This document shows positions 27,874-37,750 of a stretch of 64,000 nucleotides of DNA, one piece after another (within the stretch, counting starts at the first letter, position 1; each line of letters opens with the position of its first letter). The translations under genes and the position numbers were made by a program. The stretch covers positions 5,618 to 69,617 of the forward strand of contig KN805436.1 of assembly GCA_000818945.1 (NCBI GenBank), in the 5' to 3' direction. The notes under the pieces are model-generated. The model searched no databases. It had not been told where the DNA came from and was given only the letters and a program-made list of their open reading frames with translations. Origin of the DNA: Schizochytrium sp. CCTCC M209059. Lineage: Eukaryota > Sar > Bigyra > Thraustochytrida > Thraustochytriidae.

Positions 27874-28608
27874 TCACATGACAATGCAGCAGGCGTTCGA
27901 GGACTCAGCATCGGCAATTGCGGCCTTTTCCTCGTGCATGCCGTCTTCGTTGAGTCCGAACTTGGCATCAAGTTCCCGAAAGAGACCAATGTTGTACTTG
28001 TAGGCCTTGATGGTCTCCTCGGTGATATCGGCGATGCGCTCTTCGGAGAGATCGAGAGCATTGAGACGCGCGCGGTACTCGTTCTTGAAAGCGTCGGGTT
28101 CCTCGACGTTATCAAAGGTGAAAAAGGCAAGACCCTCGTTGCCCTTGAGCTGTAGCGTCTTGCGCGCCACCTCGCCGAGCATGAGACCGCCCGAGAGATC
28201 ACCCAGGTAGCGCGTGTAGGCGTGAGGAATAAGCAAGAGCGCGTCCTTTTGGCAGAGCTCGGTCATGCGGTCGGCATAGGTCTTGGCGGCGGGCGAGGCG
28301 TTGACAATAGCGTCGTTGGACTTCCAGCCTTTGCCGAGAAAGAACTCGAGGTCCTCCTCGAGGGGCTTGACGCGGCTGAGCTCTTCGGGAAAGTACAGCG
28401 TCTGCAGCTTTTCCTTATCGCTCGAGGTCTGCACGGCCTCGTCGTACGCGGCCTCGAGCGCCACGTACACGTGATACATTTGCACAAGGTACGCCGTATG
28501 CTCCTCCTTATTCAGCTGTCCCTTCATAAACGCCTTCATGAACCCCGCCGACTCCGCCTCCCTATGGACCTCATGCGTGTCCACGCGCAGCTTCTTGGCG
28601 AGCTCCAT
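27874..28608 (-). CDS. Heme oxygenase with C-terminal CaaX box
   Basis: 244 residues from the first ATG (28608); the upstream frame begins at GTG. Heme oxygenases cleave heme to biliverdin, CO and iron. The proximal-His segment THEVHREAESAGFM (His15) aligns with the TKEVHTQAENAEFM region of animal HO-1. The distal-helix motif YTRYLGDLSGG is intact, with Leu in place of the usual Gln after GG. There is no chloroplast transit peptide and no C-terminal membrane helix. Instead the protein ends CCIVM: a CaaX box with Met last, which normally directs farnesylation, preceded by a second Cys that could be palmitoylated. That implies membrane tethering by lipid instead of the tail anchor of HO-1. It is convergent with LamG copy 2. 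Confidence 0.9.
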   Translation of the reverse strand: MELAKKLRVDTHEVHREAESAGFMKAFMKGQLNKEEHTAYLVQMYHVYVALEAAYDEAVQTSSDKEKLQTLYFPEELSRVKPLEEDLEFFLGKGWKSNDAIVNASPAAKTYADRMTELCQKDALLLIPHAYTRYLGDLSGGLMLGEVARKTLQLKGNEGLAFFTFDNVEEPDAFKNEYRARLNALDLSEERIADITEETIKAYKYNIGLFRELDAKFGLNEDGMHEEKAAIADAESSNACCIVM

Positions 28609-29476
28609 CTCGGCAATCCCTTCGCTCGCTCGCTCGCTCACGCACTCACGCACTCCCCTTATCCCCCCGCGCTCCGAATTCCCTCGCCAATTCGTTTTGC
28701 TCCTCGAGCCCGCCCCGATTCCTGGCTTCCGCTCTCTCTGCTCACAGGCGGGTAGGAAGGAAGCGAGCTCGCTGGCAAGGCCGTCCCCTCCTCGCCGCCA
28801 TCGGCCGATCCGACCGCGCCTTCGTCGCCGCCTTCAGGTCGCGCGCACACCCGCACTCGCGGTCACACGCACACACATACGCGCGGCGCGTCGTCCGTGC
28901 CTGCCGATCTCGAGCCGGCGCAGCGCCTTCCTGCACGCGCCGCGCTGCACGTGCTGCAGCTTCTGCCGCGCCCGCAGGCGGCGGCGCGGCGCGCGCGCAC
29001 GCGTGCGGCCTCCACAGCGCGGCCGCCGCGCGTGCAGCGCCAAGGAGGAGGGCGCGAGCTGGGCCCGCGGGATGCCCCGCAGCGCCTCGAGGTCTTCCTT
29101 CCGGGGCGGGGTCCGGGCTGAGCCCGGCGGCGGCGGCGGCGTCGTCGCGCGCTTCTTGAGCGGCCGAGGGCGGCTGCGAGGGCTCTTTCTACCTGGAGAG
29201 CGGGGCTGCAGCCATGCGCAGCCATGCGCAGCCGGGAGGGCAGGACGGCGAGGGGCCTCGCCACGCCGTGTCGCGAGCGGACGTTTTCACATTCCGCGAA
29301 TTGGCGGGGGCGGCGGAGCGATAGAGGACGGCGAGGGGCCTCGCCACGCCGTGTCGCGAGCGGACGTTTTCACATTCCGCGAATTGGCGGGCGCGGCGGA
29401 GCGATCGAGCAGCGGGTGGGATCAAGTTGGGTGGGTGGGCATGGATGGATTGCATGGACCGAGATGTGCTCGGCCG
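28609..29476. other. GC-rich upstream region of heme oxygenase, no gene seen
   Basis: Strongly GC-rich, with GCTC repeats near 28622-28640 and many overlapping ORFs on both strands. I regard it as 5' region of the heme oxygenase gene and 3' region of the next 7TM gene. Confidence 0.5.
29242..29405 (+). repeat. Tandem pair of an 83-bp repeat
   Basis: Two nearly identical units start AGGACGGCGAGGGGCCTCGC at 29242 and 29325 and contain TTTTCACATTCCGCGAATTGG. Each carries GGCGAGGGGCCTCGCC, a near-palindrome. Confidence 0.85.
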
Positions 29477-30445
29477 TCAGCACGACTCCATCGGCACGGC
29501 CTTCGAGGAGGACGCATTCACGCTGGCGCCGTGTCGGACCTTCCCGACGCTGCTCGCCCTGGCCCCCGACGCTGGGCGAAAGATGATATTGCGGAACATG
29601 AGAAGCATGGTGGAGATGTTGAGGAGAGAGTCGAGACTGGCGCCAATTGAGGGAAAATAACTGGTGTACTGCATTTCCGGGTCATTGTAAGCGTCAACGT
29701 TATTGGTGGCAACGAGGGTCACCAGGTACACCATGGTGGAAAAAATCGGGACTGACGAGTAAAAGAGGTTTCGCCTCGCCAACTTGGTCAAAGCGCTCCT
29801 ACCCGTCTTGTCGCCCGATGATCCTTCTCGCATAATCTTGGCTTGCCGCAACACAGGGAGAACAAAGAGCATCAAGAGGGTTACAGACAGCGTACAGTCT
29901 ACCACACCAAGGAGGAGCGGCAAGGCACGATTAAGACGAACCGCACAGTACTCTTCCTTGAAATATAACTTGCCCGAAAAACCAACATACGTCAAGATGC
30001 AAACGATGTAACAGCCATATAAACAATACCACACGACACGAAGCAGCAATGCGTACCATCGTGGCATCACGTTTAATACGGACTCAGCGCGTACCGCGAG
30101 CACGCGGTAACAAAAGAAATGCTGCATCACGTAAAACGACCCGCCAATGGTTCCCAGGTACGCGCACGCTTGCCACTGCCCGTCCACGAGAATGAGCGAG
30201 GTTGCCCATATGGGAACGAGCAGAGCCATGGTCACTTGGCCCATGAGCTCACGCATTGCCCGCCTTGCATTGCCTTTGCTCCTACGTAGCGTCCGCCATA
30301 CCAACCGAAGGCATGCAACAAAGAGGATCGATACAATTGCGTTGAAAATCAGCGAGACCTCATGCATCACGACAAAGTTCTTCGGCGCTTCAAAGTCGCC
30401 AAGAACTCGCGTGCTTTCCTCGCTCCTGTCCGCTACGAACGACAT
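29477..30445 (-). CDS. 7TM receptor-like protein, array member 1
   Basis: 322 residues from the ATG at 30445, giving the N-terminus MSFVADRSEE, which matches other array members (MSFVAPRN, MTFVAIRT). Seven hydrophobic segments are visible. Family signatures: YRVLAVRAESV after TM3, MPRWY, FSGKLYFKEEYC between TM4 and TM5, and a TM5 starting VVDCTLSVTLL. The C-terminal tail is short and Ser/Lys-rich. A short extracellular N-terminus and long third loop fit a rhodopsin-like or related serpentine receptor, but I cannot name a family. The highly conserved Cys after FKEEY could form a disulfide. Confidence 0.7.
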   Translation of the reverse strand: MSFVADRSEESTRVLGDFEAPKNFVVMHEVSLIFNAIVSILFVACLRLVWRTLRRSKGNARRAMRELMGQVTMALLVPIWATSLILVDGQWQACAYLGTIGGSFYVMQHFFCYRVLAVRAESVLNVMPRWYALLLRVVWYCLYGCYIVCILTYVGFSGKLYFKEEYCAVRLNRALPLLLGVVDCTLSVTLLMLFVLPVLRQAKIMREGSSGDKTGRSALTKLARRNLFYSSVPIFSTMVYLVTLVATNNVDAYNDPEMQYTSYFPSIGASLDSLLNISTMLLMFRNIIFRPASGARASSVGKVRHGASVNASSSKAVPMESC

Positions 30446-30902
30446 GATTCCTCGCAATTATGTTTTGCTCAATTTTGTACTCGACAGATGTTTTTTTTTT
30501 TAATTAAATCCGTTGGGATCTCACAGTATTACTACTATTATCAAATTCGACCTATTATTCGACGCTTCCCGAAGCGCAACCTAAACAAGAGGTAAGACTT
30601 ATGCACCACTGGCTTTATTCGAGGTGAAGACCCATGCATCACTGGCTTTATTCGCTCCAAATCACGAAAAATGCGAGTCGATTGTCGCAGATTCGAGTGG
30701 GAGATCTTCCGCAAAGGTAAATGCCGACCCCTAAGAAGACCGTTCGTTACTCTGGCAAAAGGAAGATTGGATGTCCCTTCCAGCTGTATCGCGATACAAT
30801 GTTGAGTCAGTGTGGAGGAAGGGGTCACAGCGATCAAAGCAGTGGCTGCAGAGACTTGTTAAAAGAAAGAAAAGGACTTGCCCTTGCCATAGACATGCCT
30901 TG
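30446..30902. other. Intergenic between 7TM members 1 and 2, no gene seen
   Basis: T10 run near 30489-30500 and a short direct repeat TGCATCACTGGCTTTATTCG (30632) / TGCACCACTGGCTTTATTCG (30601). No coding signal. Confidence 0.5.
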
Positions 30903-31293
30903 TCGTTAATGATTGCCGTGTGCTTACCAGCTCGACTTCGCTCCTTTGCGTCGTTGATGATTGCCGTGTGCTTACCAGCTCGACTTCGTTCCTTTGCATC
31001 GTCGATGATTGCCGTGTGCTTACCGGCTCGACTTCGCTCCTTTGCGTCGTCGATTATTGCTGTGGATTCACAGCTCGACAACGCTCCCTTGCGTCGTTAA
31101 TGACTGCCGTGTGCTTACCGGCTCGACTTTGCTCGTTTGCGTCGTTAATGATTGCCGTGGATTTACAGCTCGACAACGGTCCTTTGCGTCATTGATGATT
31201 GCCGTGTGCTTACCGGCTCGACTTTGCTCGTTTGCGTCGTTGATGATTGCCGTGGGCTTACCGGCTCGACTTCGTTCCTTTGCATCGTTGATG
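30903..31293 (+). repeat. 48-bp minisatellite, about eight copies
   Basis: Units of the form TCGTTGATGATTGCCGTGTG + CTTACCGGCTCGACTTCG + CTCCTTTGCG repeat at 30903, 30951, 30999, 31047, 31094, 31142, 31189 and 31237. Two 47-bp variants (units 4 and 6) carry GGATTCACAGCTCGACAACG or GGATTTACAGCTCGACAACG in place of the CTTACC segment. It lies between 7TM members 1 and 2. There are no unique spacers. Confidence 0.9.
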
Positions 31294-31617
31294 TCAGCTC
31301 CACGCCCTGAGCTTGCATTCGCCGCTCAAAAGTCTGACTTGCATACGACGAGAAAGAGAGCTACTTGTCGTTCTTTGCAGCCTCGCCCAACAGCTACGCG
31401 ATCGATCCTTATCTTACTCTGACTCATTAAGATAGTTTCCATCGTCTGGCAACGAAGTTCATCCCCGATGCTTTCCTCTCAAGCCCAAGTTTACGATGGC
31501 GCTCAAGATTGAATCCAATCCACCCTAGAGTTGCACGCGCTTTACCTTTGCCTTACTTTACTTATGAAAAGCTTATTTCCAGTGTCCTTTCTTTTCATGC
31601 CGAGTTCAAATTGACGC

Positions 31618-32579
31618 CTAGGTCGACACGGGCTTCGAGTGAATTTTTCTCGTTGAAGAGTTCTGTGTGCTTTTCTTTCGCGTCCTATATCTCACCGTGC
31701 CAAACGTCTTCGGAAAAATCAGTCTTCGCATCAATGCGACGACAGCCAGGCCGTTCACCAGAGTATCAAGTAAGAGTCCAATTGGCACAGTAAAGTGATA
31801 GTGCTGATTTGTCACATCCGTTGCTTTTGTCGTTGCGAGGGTCAGAAGGTAAGCAAGCGTCGTAAGGATTGGCAACGACGAGAGCGCGAGGTTCTGAAGC
31901 GCCATACTTTGCATTATTTTCCTGCTTTCATTAGCATGTGAATGCGATGAATTCGACGCCGTCGCGACCTTTTGACTCTCCTTGCACACAGGATAGACAA
32001 AGAGGAACAAGAGTGTACCAGAGAGTGTGCTGTCAATTGCTGCAAGACACAGTGGCAAGGTCTCATTGAGGTCCATGATGCACATGCCTTCCGCAAAAAT
32101 CAACTTGCCCGAAAATGCAACATAGGACAGAATGTCGAGCGGGAAAATGCCAAACATGGCCACACGCACCAACACGAGTATCTTCCTGTACCATTTTGGC
32201 ATGAGATCTTGAACCACCATGGCGCGCAACGCGAGCACACGGTAGCAGAAAAAATGCGAAATTGCATACACGGACGGTGGCAGCGTTCCGAAAATGGCGC
32301 AAGTGCGCCAGTCGCGACGGATTAAGGTCGTTCCTGCAACCATATAGTTGGCCACCATGCTCGACACCGTTAACCCAAGCACTTCACGTAGAATATGCCT
32401 TGGCTTCTCTGCGCTTTTTCGATAAGCGCGCCAGACGACGATCGTGAAAAAAAGGAAAAGACAGCCCGCCAAGGTGTGCCCCATTTGACAGTCAGTTCTA
32501 GCTGCACCACATTCGCCGGCGCTGGCACGTCTGGGTACAGCCGGGTCGCATTCTCCGTTCGTATGGCGACAAAGGTCAT
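31618..32579 (-). pseudogene. 7TM receptor-like protein, array member 2, frameshifted
   Basis: The N-terminus MTFVAIRTENATRLYPDVPA is in one frame (from 32579), while all seven-helix sequence from LAGCLFLFF onward is in another. Comparison with member 3 places a one-base deletion close to 32478 (AAGGTGTGCCCC versus AGGGAGTTGCCCC). The rest is intact and nearly identical to member 3, so the lesion is recent or a sequence error. A product starting at the internal ATG at 32484 would lack about 30 residues and part of TM1. Confidence 0.75.
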
Positions 32580-33064
32580 CGTGCTGTTCAGGTCATGCTC
32601 CGGACGCGCCGCCTTCAGTGCTTCCAATTCGCAGCAGCGAAGTTACCTCAAGTTACCAGGTCATAAATCGTGGTCAACGGCTTCCTTTATTGCAGATGCG
32701 TTGTGCAAATTTCGAAAATTGCGTTGTGCAAATGAATGCATTGCACAGGCAAATTGAAATGCGTTGCGCCAATAATGCATTGCGCTGTTGCAAAGAAGTT
32801 GCCGGCATTGTAGTACTACGTACCTAATACAAAGAAAGTTCCTGCTTGTATTTCCTTTTCTTGCTCTAACTCATAATTATAGTTTCCATCGTTTGGCAAC
32901 GAATTCCATCCCTGATGCTTTCCTCTCAAGCCCAAGTTTACGATGGCGCTCACGATTGAATCCAATCCACGCTAGACTTGCACGCGCTTTACCTTTGCCA
33001 TACTTTATTTATGAAAAGCTTCTTTTCAGTGTCCATTCTTTTCATGCCGAGTTCACATTGGCGC

Positions 33065-34030
33065 TTAGGTTGACCCGGGTTTTGAATGACTTCTTCTCAC
33101 CGAAGAGTTGTGCGTGCTTCTCTTTTGCGTCGTCCTATGTCTCACCGTGCCAAATGTCTTGGGAAAAACAATTCTTCGGAATAATGCGAGGACAGCCAGG
33201 GTGTTCACCAAAGTATCGAGTAAAAGTCCAATTGGCAGAGTAAAGCGATAGTGCTGATTTGTTACGTCCGTTGCCGTTGCCGTTGCGATGGTCACAAGGT
33301 AAGCAAGCGTCGTAAGGATCGGCAACGACGAGAGCGCGAGGTTCTGAAGCGCCATACTTTGCATCTTTTTCTTGCTTGCATTCGCATGCGAATGTGATGC
33401 ATTCGACGCCGTCGCGACCTTCCGACTCTCCTTGCACACAGGATAGACAAAGAGGAACAAGAGTGTACCGGAGAGTGTGCTGTCAATTGCTGCAAGACAC
33501 AGTGGCAAGGCCTCAGCAAGGTCCATGATGCACATGCTTTCCGCAAAAATCATCTTGCCCGAAAATGCAACATAGGACAGAATGTCGAGCGGGAAAATGC
33601 CAAACATGGCCACACGCACCAACACGAGTATCTTCCTGTACCACTTTGGCATGAGATCTTGAACTACCATGGCGCGCAACGCGAGCACACGGTAGCAGAA
33701 AAAATGCGAAATTGCATACACGGACGGTGGCAGCGTTCCGAAAATGGCGCAAGCGCGCCAGTCGCGACTGAGTAAGGTCATTCCTGCAACCATATAGTTG
33801 ACCACCATGCTCGACACCGTTAACCCAAGTACTTCACGTAGAATATGCCTTGCCTTCTCTGCGCTCTTTCGATAAGCGCGGTAGACGATGATTGTGAAAA
33901 TGAAGAAAAGAAAGCCTGCCAGGGAGTTGCCCCATTTGACAATCAGTTCTAGCTGCACCACATTCGCCGGCGCCGGCACGTCTGGGTACAGCCGGGTCGC
34001 ATTCTCCGTACGTATGGCGACAAAGGTCAT
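33065..34030 (-). CDS. 7TM receptor-like protein, array member 3
   Basis: 321 residues from the ATG at 34030, intact twin of member 2. It has an N-terminus with an NAT sequon, seven hydrophobic segments, YRVLALRAMVVQDLMPKWY after TM3, FSGKMIFAESMC before TM5 and AAIDSTLSGTLLFLF in TM5. The third cytoplasmic loop is His/Ser-rich and the C-terminus is Lys/Ser-rich, suitable for phosphorylation. No G-protein-coupling motif such as DRY is present in standard form; YRVLxxRA may be the local equivalent. Confidence 0.75.
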   Translation of the reverse strand: MTFVAIRTENATRLYPDVPAPANVVQLELIVKWGNSLAGFLFFIFTIIVYRAYRKSAEKARHILREVLGLTVSSMVVNYMVAGMTLLSRDWRACAIFGTLPPSVYAISHFFCYRVLALRAMVVQDLMPKWYRKILVLVRVAMFGIFPLDILSYVAFSGKMIFAESMCIMDLAEALPLCLAAIDSTLSGTLLFLFVYPVCKESRKVATASNASHSHANASKKKMQSMALQNLALSSLPILTTLAYLVTIATATATDVTNQHYRFTLPIGLLLDTLVNTLAVLALFRRIVFPKTFGTVRHRTTQKRSTHNSSVRRSHSKPGST

Positions 34031-34679
34031 CGTGCTGTTCCGGTCATGCTCCCGGACTGCGTCGCTCTAAGTGCTTCCAATTTGCACCAGCGAAACTTGA
34101 AGAAATTCAAGTGACCGGGTCGTAAATAGTGGTCAACGGCTTCCCCCTTTACTAATAGTATTCCGCCAACTTGCGTAAATAAAATGCGTTGTGCAAATTT
34201 CGAAAATTGCGTTGTGCAAATGAATGCGTTGCACAGGCAAGTTGAAATGCGTTGCGCAAATAATGCATTGTGCTGTTGCCGGCATCGTAGTAGTAGTACC
34301 TAATACAAAGAAAGTTCCTGCTTGTATTTTTCAAAAATAAAATCGATGTGTGGCTTACGACTTAGCTGAATCTCCCGCCCTTGCTGGTGAGCACTGGACA
34401 CCGTTGTTGATGAGCTCTTATTTTCTGCAACGACGAAAGTCAACGTTGCGTCAGTGGATAGTCTCCGTGAGCCGTAGACAATGGTCGCTGTCTCATGTGA
34501 TATTCTCGGGAATCCGAAGGCAGCGCGTAGCTACGGCTGAAATTGTTTGTCTTTCATTTTGTTTTCCGCCCTCTGATTCTCTTGCTCTTGACGCAACTAT
34601 TGCAAATGTAAAGAACCTGATCAAGAACCCTCTCTCTTTCTCTTACAATCGATATGAGCCGTGGCATACGCAAAGAAAT
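34031..34679. other. Intergenic between 7TM members 3 and 4, no gene seen
   Basis: Left part belongs to the 1.45-kb duplication. The remainder has no coding signal. Confidence 0.5.
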
Positions 34680-35780
34680 TCAGGATGAGCTCTCAACACG
34701 TGCACCATGACTTGGCGTCCCCTCTGAAATCGCCCCAAGGCTCTCCGAAACACCCGTGGTTGCAGATTGCTCAACGTCGCTTCGCTCGTCGTCTCGAGTG
34801 GCCATGCTTGCTCGTGTGCGTTGAGCAGCCCCTTTCCCTGCGTGAGACACTCTGCGCGATTTTTTGCCAAAGACAAGCTTTCGGTAGAGCAATAATAGTG
34901 CAATCGAGTTGATCGTCGAATCGATACTTGACGCATACACGGTATAGAGGCGAAAGTGCTGATTTTCCACCTTTTCAAGAGCTTCTTCATCGTACATGGG
35001 GGCATGAAGACTGAGGAAAACAAAGCTCGAGAGAATCGAAAAGGACGAAAGAGCAAAGGCGTGCACGGCTGCGCGCCGGAGTCGTGCTGCAGCCGAAGCA
35101 TCGACTCGTGTCAAACTCTCCTTGCCCTCGCTCGTTCCAGGTTTCAAATAAGACCTGCTTTGCCGCAATAAAGGTACTAGAAAGATAATCAGCATCGTCG
35201 CGGAAAAGAGACTGTCAACAAAGCTACACACCAATATAAACAAGCCATTGACCTGCTGCGTACAGACGCCCTCCTGGAAAAGGAGCTTTCCTGAAAACGA
35301 AATGCTTGCTGGAACTGCAACTAAAAGAATGGCGTTTGCACCAAACCTCAAGGGGTACTCGAGTAAAAATAGATACCAGCTTGGCATGACACTTTCCACC
35401 GATTCAGCCCGCGCAAGAAGAACGCGGTAATAGAAACATCGCGTGAACACGTAGGTGCATGCAGGAACTCCTCCAAGAAATGCACATGCTCGCCATGAAT
35501 ACGGAATTGCTGAAAGGGCAAAATTGGCGCCATTCATTAGCATGCTGCTTATCATGAGCCCTAGCAAGTCGCGCAGCGTCTGCCGTGCAATCGATCTGCT
35601 CACGTTGCGCACGGCTTTGCTGTACGCGCGCCACACAATCCTCGTACATATCGCTCCGTGAACTGTGCCCAGCGAAGAGAGCACCAATGACATCACGTAC
35701 ACCGAGCGAAAGTCGTCCGGCATCGCCATGTCCTCGAGAAACACCGTCGAGGTCACATTCCGCGGAGCTACGAACGACAT
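34680..35780 (-). CDS. 7TM receptor-like protein, array member 4
   Basis: 366 residues from the ATG at 35780 (MSFVAPRNVTSTVFLEDMAMP). Seven hydrophobic segments with FYYRVLLARAESVESVMPSWY after TM3, FSGKLLFQEGVC before TM5 and VDSLFSATMLIIFLVPLLRQ in TM5. The third loop contains Lys/Ser clusters, and the Ser-rich tail of about 70 residues is the longest of the array. It is clearly diverged from members 2 and 3, so the array combines old and recent duplications. Confidence 0.75.
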   Translation of the reverse strand: MSFVAPRNVTSTVFLEDMAMPDDFRSVYVMSLVLSSLGTVHGAICTRIVWRAYSKAVRNVSRSIARQTLRDLLGLMISSMLMNGANFALSAIPYSWRACAFLGGVPACTYVFTRCFYYRVLLARAESVESVMPSWYLFLLEYPLRFGANAILLVAVPASISFSGKLLFQEGVCTQQVNGLFILVCSFVDSLFSATMLIIFLVPLLRQSRSYLKPGTSEGKESLTRVDASAAARLRRAAVHAFALSSFSILSSFVFLSLHAPMYDEEALEKVENQHFRLYTVYASSIDSTINSIALLLLYRKLVFGKKSRRVSHAGKGAAQRTRASMATRDDERSDVEQSATTGVSESLGAISEGTPSHGARVESSS

Positions 35781-36217
35781 CTTGCTGCGGCCGCCGTCGG
35801 CTGCAGTCTGCTGCCGGGGATTGCGCCTTTGTCAGCCACACTACCCTGCATTCTCTTGTCCCAACCGCTACGCTTTATGTCCCGTGATAAATTGCCACAA
35901 CCCAAATTTGAAACGCCCCCTTTGCCACAGCCGCTTTTTCGTGCGTCAACCGTAACCCAGCTGAGGCGGCGCACCCAGGCTCAGACTGAGCTGGGCCGCG
36001 GCACGACGCGTCAACGGCTCTATTTATGAGTTTTTAACTGAGGTGGTGACTCGACCAAGGCGGAGGGGAAGAACAATCAAATAGCTTCTGGGTCGGTCGA
36101 TCCACCATCCTTTTGAAAAATGATGAGTTGATTGTATCAATTTATTATTCTTACATGTTCCAGCCTTAGATTCCAAGACCGCGTCTGCCTTAAACAGGTC
36201 ACGTTTAGAAATCGGCC
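35781..36217. other. Intergenic between 7TM members 4 and 5, no gene seen
   Basis: No ORF with domain content and no repeat recognised. Confidence 0.5.
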
Positions 36218-37192
36218 TCATTGACCCGTGCTTGTCCCCTTAGAAGTTGGAGCAACAGCCGTTGCTTGTATTCGTGTTTTGACGTCCTTTTTAAAAATGA
36301 GTCGCTGGTAGAGCATGACGAGCGCGCTAGCATTGCAAAGAACGTCAAGAGTGCTTCCGTAGCCCGTGAACAGTCGCCAATGCTGCGAATCAGCGTCGTC
36401 ATCTTCAGCAGCAAGCCGACTCGTCACGGTGACGCCAACCATAAAGATGGAAGATGTCACAATGGAGAAACTTGACAAAAGCCAGTTTTGCGCTGCTGCG
36501 CGAAGAAGACGACCTCTCTCTTGGGTACTCATTGCCCCTTTTGTCCTCCTTATCTCCTTCACAAAGGGAACCAAAAAAAGGAAAAGCAGTAAAGAAGAAA
36601 TAATGCTATCCACGAACGCGCCCACAACGGGCACAAGTGCAGCCATGTGTTGCGTGCAATGCTGTTCGCGGAACACGAGTTTTCCAGAAGCATACAGCCC
36701 AGCTCCGACGATGATAGGAAACACACCTAGTGTAGCGAGGCGTGCAACCTGTAACGCCGTCATGAACCATTGAGGCATCAGGCCTTCCACGGTTCTCGTC
36801 CGCATGATAAGAACGCGAAAGCAAAAGAATCGCGTCAACGAGTAAAGGATTGACGGTGCAATCCCCAGATACGAGCATGCCCTCCACGACAATGGAAGAA
36901 AATGCAACAATGGAAATGTTACCAAGGCCATCAAAAAACACAATATGAGAAACACGAGCATCTCGTGTAGAGTTCTTAAACCCATTGTCTGCTTTTGCAC
37001 GGCCGCTCGCTTCAAATGTCGATTCTCTCGTCGCAGCGCGCGTGCGACGACAATGATATAGTACACTAGAATCACGCATGTTATAATCGAGATTACGGTC
37101 GAGATGCGGAGAACCGCTTCATATGACTCCGGTGTCGTTGTGTCCGCCAAGAACACCGTCGACGCCCTATCGTGCGACGCCGTCGAGCCCAT
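36218..37192 (-). CDS. 7TM receptor-like protein, array member 5
   Basis: 324 residues from the ATG at 37192 (MGSTASHDRASTVFLADTTTP), aligned with the starts of other members; the ORF upstream of it is not family-like. Signatures: FFCFRVLIMRTRTVEGLMPQWF after TM3, ASGKLVFREQHC before TM5 and AFVDSIISSLLLFLFLVPFV in TM5. The third loop has TKGAMSTQERGRLLRAA, and the last helix contains LDVLCNASALVMLYQRLIF, matching the other members in position. Confidence 0.7.
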   Translation of the reverse strand: MGSTASHDRASTVFLADTTTPESYEAVLRISTVISIITCVILVYYIIVVARALRRENRHLKRAAVQKQTMGLRTLHEMLVFLILCFLMALVTFPLLHFLPLSWRACSYLGIAPSILYSLTRFFCFRVLIMRTRTVEGLMPQWFMTALQVARLATLGVFPIIVGAGLYASGKLVFREQHCTQHMAALVPVVGAFVDSIISSLLLFLFLVPFVKEIRRTKGAMSTQERGRLLRAAAQNWLLSSFSIVTSSIFMVGVTVTSRLAAEDDDADSQHWRLFTGYGSTLDVLCNASALVMLYQRLIFKKDVKTRIQATAVAPTSKGTSTGQ

Positions 37193-37382
37193 GGCTGCGT
37201 TCAGGCGCACGCATGACCCTTGGGAAGCATGTCTGCCTGCGCTCCTAGATTCCCGCAATGCTTGGCCGTGCCGCCAGCAGTGCATAACGAAATGGAACCA
37301 ACGGCCATGAGACACCGCACTCCAGGGAAAAAAAAAAAGTTACAATCGCCGTTAAAGCGAGCGTTACGTACATGGGTACAAG

Positions 37383-37750
37383 TTACACTGGCTCCACGCC
37401 GTCTTTAAAGTAGAAAAGGGGCGCGGCACGTCCAAAGTCTCCGCGACACGCGTGAGCCTGCCGTCTTGGCGTGGAGAAAATGACCTGGAGATTGTCGCCG
37501 CGGTAGGTCGAGCCGAGCGTGCCGCCGTCGAGGTTGACGACCTTGGTGCTGCGCTCCATGCCAGCTTCGACGTTGCGCTTAAAGGCATCGCGCACGGCCT
37601 TGAACGCGGGCGCCACGGTGCCGTGCACCCTAAGGCCGCCAATGCCAAGACGCGAGCCCAGAGCGGGTGACACGAGCGCCACGATGCGGCCCGTGCTGCC
37701 ACCCTCGGGTCCTGGCAGCAAGACCTCCTTGGCGAGCACTGGCGTGCAGA
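37383..37750 (-). CDS. Possible gene remnant or short hypothetical ORF
   Basis: Open from a TGA near 37750 to the stop at 37383, with no ATG near its 5' end. It reads KKVCTPVLAKEVLLPGPEGG and then an ordered-looking Gly/Val-rich segment (IVALVSPALGSRLGIGG). Composition is more protein-like than neighbouring noncoding frames, but I recognise no family. It may be a fragment of a degraded gene. The rest of 37193-38619 shows no gene; a C10 tract lies near 38110. Confidence 0.2.

Larger units (their letters stand above)
31430..34330. repeat. Tandem duplication, unit about 1.45 kb, carrying 7TM members 2 and 3
   Basis: The flanks TAGTTTCCATCGT, CTTTCCTCTCAAGCCCAAGT and GCGTTGTGCAAATTTCGAAA, and the whole coding sequence, occur twice. 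The two gene starts are 1451 bp apart (32579 and 34030). Divergence is low, indicating a recent event. Confidence 0.9.

Noticed and set aside
28538..29650. 370-codon plus-strand ORF
   Set aside because: It overlaps the heme oxygenase start region and the 83-bp repeats, is low complexity and has no domain.
30903..31293. CRISPR-like array
   Set aside because: Repeats are contiguous 47-48-bp units without unique spacers, in a eukaryotic context with no cas genes.
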